A stretch of DNA of 8,834 bases from Oscillospiraceae bacterium (lineage in GTDB: Bacteria > Bacillota > Clostridia > Oscillospirales > Ruminococcaceae). Shown here one piece after another: positions 4,753 through 8,834 of this stretch. Under the pieces are notes generated by a model. That model saw only the letters and a program-made list of their open reading frames with translations, had not been told where the DNA came from and did no database searches. The position numbers were made by a program, and so were the translations under genes. The stretch is taken from NCBI GenBank assembly GCA_014796735.1, contig JAAVIG010000209.1:1-8834 (forward strand), written 5' to 3'. Numbering within the stretch: the stretch's first letter is position 1; each line of letters begins with the position of its first letter.

Positions 4753-6240
4753 ATGTCACTTATAAACATCACAAATTTGACCTTCGGTTATGACGGAGGG
4801 TACGAAAACATTTTTGAAAATGTAAGCTTTCAGATCGACACCGACTGGAGGTTAGGCTTCACGGGCAGAAACGGCAGGGGCAAAACCACCTTTTTACGGC
4901 TTCTTCAGGGCAAATACGAATACAACGGCAGTATTTCCGCTTCGGTGGACTTCGAATACTTCCCGTTTGAGGTAAAGGACGATACCTTGACCGCTCTTGA
5001 AATAGCGGAGCAGGCAGCCCCGGAGCTTCAATACTGGCAGCTTTCAAAGGAGCTGAACATTCTCGAAGCCGACGAGGAAATACTATACCGTCCCTTTTAT
5101 ACTCTTTCCAACGGCGAACGCACTAAGGTATTATTGGCGGCTATGTTTCTTAAAGAAAACAGCTTTCTTCTGATAGATGAGCCTACCAACCACCTTGACA
5201 TGAAAGGGCGTGAGCTTGTAAGCCGTTATTTAAACACCAAAAAAGGCTTTATTTTAGTATCTCATGACCGCAGCTTTCTTGACGGGTGCATTGATCATGT
5301 GCTCTCAATAAACAGGGCGAATATTGAAATTCAGAAGGGGAATTTCTCATCATGGCTTATTAACAAGGAACGGCGGGACAGCTTTGAGCTGGCGGAAAAC
5401 AGCAAGCTGAAAAAAGAGATCAAGCGGCTTGAAGCTACCGCAAAAGAGAAAAGCCGCTGGTCGGACAAGGCGGAAAACAGAAAAGTCGGGATCGATCCGT
5501 TAAAGGTGGATAATAAAAAAGGGTGGAAGCCGCTTCAGGCAGCCAAATCAAAAAAGCTTATGACAAGAGCAAAGGCAATTGAAACAAGACAGCAAAATGC
5601 CATAGAGGAAAAATCCGCCCTTTTGAAAAACATCGAAACCTCCGACAAGCTGAAAATAGATCAGCTTGATTATCATTCGGCGAAATTGGTTTCGGTAAGG
5701 GAATTAAGCGTTGCTTACGGAGATACGTCCGTGCTTGAAAAGCTTTCCTTTGAGATAGAAAAGGGGGACAGGATAGCCCTGCAAGGGAAAAACGGTTCGG
5801 GAAAATCAAGCGTGATCAAGCTGATCTGCGGCGAGAAAATTCCTCATACGGGAATAGTTGAGGTTGGCAGCGGGCTTAAAATCTCTTATGTAAGTCAGGA
5901 CACGTCACAGCTTAGCGGCAGACTGTCGGATTACGCGGAGCAGTGCGGAATTGATGCGGGTCTGTTCAACGCGATTTTAAGCAAGCTGGACTTTACGGGG
6001 CTGATGTACGATAAAAAAATCGAATCGCTCAGCGAGGGGCAAAAGAAAAAGGTCATGATCGCAAGAAGCCTTTGCGAGAACGTGCATTTGCATGTGTGGG
6101 ACGAGCCGATGAATTTTATCGACGTTATTTCCAGGATTCAGATAGAGGAGCTGCTGACGCGGTTTAAGCCGACTATCCTGTTTGTGGAGCACGACAGGTC
6201 GTTTGCCGAAAAAGTGGCTAATAAGTGGATTGGGCTGTGA
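4753..6240 (+). CDS. Lsa-family ABC-F ribosomal protection protein
   Basis: A soluble tandem-ATPase ABC-F protein, 495 aa, with no membrane segments. Proteins of this type bind the ribosomal E site and dislodge drugs from the peptidyl transferase centre. ABC1: Walker A GRNGRGKTT (38-46), signature LSNGERTK (118-125), Walker B LLIDEPTNHLD (139-149) with E143, and switch H171. A charged interdomain linker (about 206-300) is the part that reaches toward the drug site. ABC2: GKNGSGKSS (345-353), LSEGQKKK (426-433), VWDEPMNFID (448-457) with E451, and H480. Length and motif variants (DWRLGFTGRNGRGKTT, WDEPMNFID, ILFVEHDRSF) resemble Lsa(A)-type proteins, whose spectrum is lincosamides, streptogramin A and pleuromutilins. 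That spectrum is inferred by family. The leader carries a small ORF and an attenuator, which supports a resistance role over a housekeeping EttA/Uup role. No mobile genes flank it, so it may be intrinsic. Confidence 0.9.
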   Translation: MSLINITNLTFGYDGGYENIFENVSFQIDTDWRLGFTGRNGRGKTTFLRLLQGKYEYNGSISASVDFEYFPFEVKDDTLTALEIAEQAAPELQYWQLSKELNILEADEEILYRPFYTLSNGERTKVLLAAMFLKENSFLLIDEPTNHLDMKGRELVSRYLNTKKGFILVSHDRSFLDGCIDHVLSINRANIEIQKGNFSSWLINKERRDSFELAENSKLKKEIKRLEATAKEKSRWSDKAENRKVGIDPLKVDNKKGWKPLQAAKSKKLMTRAKAIETRQQNAIEEKSALLKNIETSDKLKIDQLDYHSAKLVSVRELSVAYGDTSVLEKLSFEIEKGDRIALQGKNGSGKSSVIKLICGEKIPHTGIVEVGSGLKISYVSQDTSQLSGRLSDYAEQCGIDAGLFNAILSKLDFTGLMYDKKIESLSEGQKKKVMIARSLCENVHLHVWDEPMNFIDVISRIQIEELLTRFKPTILFVEHDRSFAEKVANKWIGL

Positions 6241-6250
6241 AAATTCTTAG

Positions 6251-7132
6251 TCAATATTTATTCGGCTCGGTTATCATTTTTAAAAGCACGTCCGCCGCCC
6301 GCGAATGTTCCTCGCTGCTTCTGATTATACAAATGCTTCTGGGCGGAAGCGGGTCGGCGGTTACGATTTCCTTTACCTCTCCGTTCAGAACGGCGTTTTT
6401 CGCAAAATCACTCACCACGCAGCCTATACCCATATTCCTTGAAGCAAAGCTCACTATTTGCGGACTGGTTGCAAGCTCGAATTTCGGCGAAGCATTAAAA
6501 CCGCGCTTGCGGAATTCGGTATCGAGAAATGAACGTGTGCTTGTGTTTTCCTCAAGCAGAATAAGTTTATTCTTAAATTCCGAGATCGTGCAGCCGTTTT
6601 TTATTTCGCATTTGCTTCCGCAGATAAAAATATCATTGACTTCACGAATGGGTATCACCTCGAGATCATCATGGGAAAAAGGCTCGCTTACGGCGGCAAA
6701 GTCGATCCTGCCGCTTTTCATAAGCTCCAAGGTCTGGGGGGTGGGATTGTTTGTGACCGAAATTTTAACGTTGGGGTATTTAAGATGAAATTTTTCCAGA
6801 TAGGGAAGCAGGCAGAATTCCAAGGTCATATCACTGGCGCCTATCCTTATTTCTCCCGCGTCAAGCCTGAGCATGGCCGTCAGACGGCGTTCACCTTCCG
6901 TAAATTTGTCCATACCCTCCGACACGTATTTGTACAGCACCTGCCCCTCGGCGGTAAGCTTAACGCCTTTTGGAGTGCGTATAAAAAGTGGACAGCCTAT
7001 CGCTTCTTCAAGACGGCAAATGCTTTGACTTACCGCGGGCTGTGAGATATACAGCTTTTCGGCGGCAAGAGTAATGCTTTCGCACTGTGCCGCACATCGG
7101 AATAACTTATATTGATCGTAGCTTATGTTCAT
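6251..7132 (-). CDS. LysR-family transcriptional regulator
   Basis: A DNA-binding regulator of standard LTTR length (293 aa). The winged helix-turn-helix lies at about 1-60, with the recognition region SQPAVSQ (30-36) and wing start LFIRT (49-53). A periplasmic-binding-protein-like effector domain follows (about 90-293). The effector cannot be read from sequence. The gene is convergent with the ABC-F gene, only 10 nt between stop codons, and I see no terminator there, so the transcripts probably overlap at their ends. It has no divergently transcribed neighbour, the usual target clue, so its regulon is unknown. The promoter carries a dyad that suggests autoregulation. The ATG at 7132 lacks a good ribosome site but matches the conserved LTTR N-terminus. 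Confidence 0.92.
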   Translation of the reverse strand: MNISYDQYKLFRCAAQCESITLAAEKLYISQPAVSQSICRLEEAIGCPLFIRTPKGVKLTAEGQVLYKYVSEGMDKFTEGERRLTAMLRLDAGEIRIGASDMTLEFCLLPYLEKFHLKYPNVKISVTNNPTPQTLELMKSGRIDFAAVSEPFSHDDLEVIPIREVNDIFICGSKCEIKNGCTISEFKNKLILLEENTSTRSFLDTEFRKRGFNASPKFELATSPQIVSFASRNMGIGCVVSDFAKNAVLNGEVKEIVTADPLPPRSICIIRSSEEHSRAADVLLKMITEPNKY

Positions 7133-7159
7133 AGCGTTTTACCATAAGAAATTATTATA

Positions 7160-7196
7160 ATGATAGTATTGTATCATAATTAAAAATTATTTTCAA
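7160..7196 (-). promoter_or_regulatory. Promoter of the LysR gene with overlapping dyad operator
   Basis: On the - strand, TTGAAA (7191-7196), a 17-nt spacer and an extended -10 TGATACAAT (TACAAT at 7168-7173). A perfect dyad ATGATA-N6-TATCAT (7160-7177) covers the -10. Its form fits the T-N11-A dyads bound by LysR proteins, so autorepression is the natural reading. Confidence 0.65.
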
Positions 7197-7214
7197 GCCT
7201 TGGCTTTCCCTCAT

Positions 7215-7312
7215 GCACCCGAAACACTGCTCCTTTTTTAAAAAATGGAGCAGTGTTTTGGGTGCGATCTCTTTTTAACCTGTGGGTATTACATCAGATT
7301 AAAATTGGAACG
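7215..7312 (+). repeat. Dispersed hairpin repeat, copy B
   Basis: Hairpin 1 is AACACTGCTCC (7223-7233) with GGAGCAGTGTT (7247-7257). It is widened by GCACCC (7215-7220) pairing with the constant GGGTGC (7260-7265), giving a palindrome of about 51 bp. Then come a 16-nt arm (7265-7280), the 16-nt spacer TGTGGGTATTACATCA (7281-7296) and a partly complementary 16-nt arm (7297-7312), followed by GTATAAT. Spacer and spacing match copy A; the arms have diverged from each other. Hairpin 1 has few trailing T residues on the - strand but could still act as terminator for the PurA-like gene. Confidence 0.75.
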
Positions 7313-8581
7313 GTATAATATCTGATTTCGTTTCGGGCCGTTTGAAACCATTGCTACAGGCACTCCGATCCTCTCCTCAATAAAATCCACATAGCTTTTA
7401 GCGGCGGCGGGAAGCTTTTCGTAATCGTCAATATCGGAAATATCGCACTGCCACCCCGCAAGCTGCTCATAAACGGGCTCCGCCTTATCAAGAAGATACG
7501 TTTCGGGAAATTCGTCCGTGATCCTGCCGTTTATTTTATATCCCGTGCATATGGGGATCTTATCGAGATAACCCAAAACGTCAAGCATTGTCAGAGCCGC
7601 TTCTGTCGCGCCCTGAAGCATGCAGCCGTATTTAGCGGCAACACAGTCGAACCATGCTATTCGGCGGGGTCTGCCGGTATTCGCACCGAACTCGCCTTGG
7701 TCTCCGCCGCGGCGGCGAAGCTCGTCGCCCTCCGCGCCCAACAGCTCTCCCACAAAAGCGCCCGCGCCCACGCAGGTGGAATATGCTTTTACCACCGCCG
7801 TTACCGATCTGATCTCATAGGGCGGTATTCCCGCGCTTACGCTTCCGAAGCCCGCAAGAGTTGAGGAAGAGGTAACGTAAGGATATATCCCGTTATCCGT
7901 GTCGCGCAAGGCGCCAAGCTGTCCTTCAAGCAGAATGTTCTTTCCGCTTTTTACGGCTTTGTTAAGGTAGCGGGGACAGTCGCAGACATAGGGCTTAAGA
8001 CGCTCCCCGAGATCGTGGAGATATTCCGCAAGCTTATCGGCGGAAATGGGATCGTCAATTCCGTAGAAGGCTTTAAAATATGTGTTCTTGTCCTCGCATA
8101 TCCGCTTGATCCTGTCCCTCAGATTATCCGAATACAGCTCGGACAGCTGAATGTTTTTCTTTGCGTATTTGTCCGAGTAAAAGGGCGCTATTCCCGATTG
8201 GGTCGAACCAAAGGCGTTTTTTCCGAGACGTTTTTCCTCCTCCTTATCCTGAAGCTTGTGTATCGGCAGAAGAAGCTGGACGCGGGAAGAAATTTTAATA
8301 TGAGGGGGGGCAACGTTTTTCTCTTTCAGCATTTCAAGCTCCGAAAAAAACACCTCCGCATCAAAAGCCGTGCTGCTGGCTATAATATTTTCCGTATGGC
8401 GGTGAAATACTCCCGAGGGAAGCTGCCGCAGAACAAATCTGCCGTAATCGTTGATAATGGTGTGTCCCGCGTTGGCACCGCCCTGAAACCGCACTACCAT
8501 GTCCGCTTCGGAGGCAAGCAGATCCGTTATTTTTCCCTTGCCCTCGTCGCCGAAGCTGCCGCCTGTTATTGCTCTTACCAT
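7289..8581 (-). CDS. purA: Divergent adenylosuccinate synthetase-like protein
   Basis: A PurA-family enzyme, 430 aa, full family length. PurA joins aspartate to IMP using GTP in AMP synthesis. Seen are GSFGDEGKGK (8-17) with D12 at the position of catalytic Asp13 of Escherichia coli, GGANAGHT (34-41) with H40 at catalytic His41, TSSS (237-240), KAYSTCVG (265-272) and GANTGRPRR (299-307). Several usual positions are changed. GTT-GRGIGPAY is GSTQSGIAPFY (125-135). The IMP-contacting Arg143 aligns with K141. EGAQG is EGQLG (219-223), placing Leu where the IMP-contacting Gln sits. TRVG is TCVG. The gene may therefore be a working but divergent PurA or a paralog with another substrate. The ATG at 8581 has AGGAGGT 7 nt upstream. 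The last seven codons and stop lie inside repeat copy B. PurZ-like function (dZTP pathway) is disfavoured because the catalytic Asp is kept. Confidence 0.82.
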   Translation of the reverse strand: MVRAITGGSFGDEGKGKITDLLASEADMVVRFQGGANAGHTIINDYGRFVLRQLPSGVFHRHTENIIASSTAFDAEVFFSELEMLKEKNVAPPHIKISSRVQLLLPIHKLQDKEEEKRLGKNAFGSTQSGIAPFYSDKYAKKNIQLSELYSDNLRDRIKRICEDKNTYFKAFYGIDDPISADKLAEYLHDLGERLKPYVCDCPRYLNKAVKSGKNILLEGQLGALRDTDNGIYPYVTSSSTLAGFGSVSAGIPPYEIRSVTAVVKAYSTCVGAGAFVGELLGAEGDELRRRGGDQGEFGANTGRPRRIAWFDCVAAKYGCMLQGATEAALTMLDVLGYLDKIPICTGYKINGRITDEFPETYLLDKAEPVYEQLAGWQCDISDIDDYEKLPAAAKSYVDFIEERIGVPVAMVSNGPKRNQILYRSNFNLM

Positions 8582-8603
8582 AAAAAATACCTCCTATGTA
8601 AAT

Positions 8604-8642
8604 ACTTAAAGCGCGATCAGTGATTATGACCACGCTTTAAGT
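8604..8642. promoter_or_regulatory. 10-bp inverted repeat in the PurA-like gene leader
   Basis: ACTTAAAGCG (8604-8613) and CGCTTTAAGT (8633-8642) are exact complements separated by 19 nt. The distal arm overlaps the promoter -10 and the proximal arm ends about 8 nt from the ribosome site. It could be an operator or an mRNA hairpin. It does not match the PurBox that I know from Bacillus. Confidence 0.5.
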
Positions 8643-8668
8643 ATAACAATCGGGAGGTGAAAAAACAA
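8640..8668 (-). promoter_or_regulatory. Promoter of the PurA-like gene
   Basis: On the - strand, TTGTTT (8663-8668), a 17-nt spacer and an extended -10 TGTTATACT (TATACT at 8640-8645). The predicted leader is about 50 nt. Confidence 0.65.
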
Positions 8669-8717
8669 ATATTTGGTTATTATGGAGCAAATAAGCGTTT
8701 GTTATGATATAGCTTAT

Positions 8718-8834
8718 ACTAATCCCTTTTAAAACTGTTGGATTAGTGTTTATACTATTATCCAATTAAAAACTTGAAAAAATGGTTTTAATTGGATAAT
8801 AGTGCTTTGGGTGTAATATCCATTTAAACTTTGA
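8718..8834 (+). repeat. Dispersed hairpin repeat, copy C, with an extra hairpin, cut by the window end
   Basis: Hairpin 1, ACTAATCCC (8718-8726) with GGATTAGT (8740-8747), is nearly the same as in copy A, loop included. A second hairpin follows: an 18-bp perfect stem, 8754-8771 with 8786-8803. Next come the constant block GTGCTTTGGGTG (8802-8813) and a 16-nt arm TAATATCCATTTAAAC (8814-8829); the spacer begins as the window ends. The 13-mer TTGTTATGATATA at 8699-8711, before this copy, also occurs right after copy A's arms (2978-2990). Confidence 0.75.

Noticed and set aside
6225..6788. 187-codon + strand frame overlapping the LysR gene
   Set aside because: It lies antisense within a well-supported LysR gene, overlaps the ABC-F end, and its protein has no recognisable motif.
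8015..8623. 202-codon + strand frame antisense to the PurA-like gene
   Set aside because: A shadow of the opposite strand with no ribosome site and no motifs; the - strand frame has clear PurA motifs.

Overview
The window reads as chromosomal DNA of a spore-forming, Gram-positive member of the Clostridia (Oscillospiraceae/Ruminococcaceae-like). The evidence is two sporulation/germination genes (gpr and spoIIP) next to rpsT, strong AGGAGG ribosome binding sites, sigma-A-type promoters with 17-nt spacers, and AT-rich intergenic DNA full of hairpins. The organism is inferred from gene content only.

Layout. 1-306: no gene, but three stacked hairpins; the largest sits just past the end of the kinase gene and looks like its terminator. 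307-1395 (-): PfkB-family sugar kinase, most like 2-keto-3-deoxygluconate kinase, with its own promoter. 1570-2856 (-): spoIIP. 2893-2992: repeat copy A. 3022-3834 (-): gpr, with an odd start. 3918-3981: divergent promoter region. 4090-4335 (+): rpsT with a hairpin-bearing leader and a clear terminator. 4438-4752: a consensus promoter, a 7-codon leader ORF and an attenuator. 4753-6240 (+): Lsa-family ABC-F ribosome protection protein. 6251-7132 (-): LysR-type regulator, convergent with the ABC-F gene and carrying a dyad over its own promoter. 7215-7312: repeat copy B. 7289-8581 (-): divergent adenylosuccinate synthetase-like gene. 8604-8668: its promoter and a 10-bp inverted repeat. 8718-8834: repeat copy C, cut by the window edge.

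How the genes fit together. rpsT-gpr-spoIIP is the order familiar from Bacillus and many Clostridia, where lepA usually follows; here a sugar kinase lies beyond spoIIP instead. The GPR protease degrades small acid-soluble spore proteins at germination. SpoIIP acts on septal peptidoglycan during engulfment. The ABC-F gene is a separate unit whose leader has the layout of ribosome-mediated transcription attenuation: promoter, tiny ORF, competing stems, terminator, resistance gene. It probably protects against lincosamides, pleuromutilins and/or streptogramin A.

The least explained material is a dispersed repeat present three times in the same orientation. It has a hairpin of variable sequence, then a constant TTTGGGTG block, then a 16-nt arm, a 16-nt conserved spacer and a 16-nt opposing arm. 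Two copies bracket the PurA-like gene, and one of them encodes that protein's last seven codons and stop. I cannot match this element to a named family.
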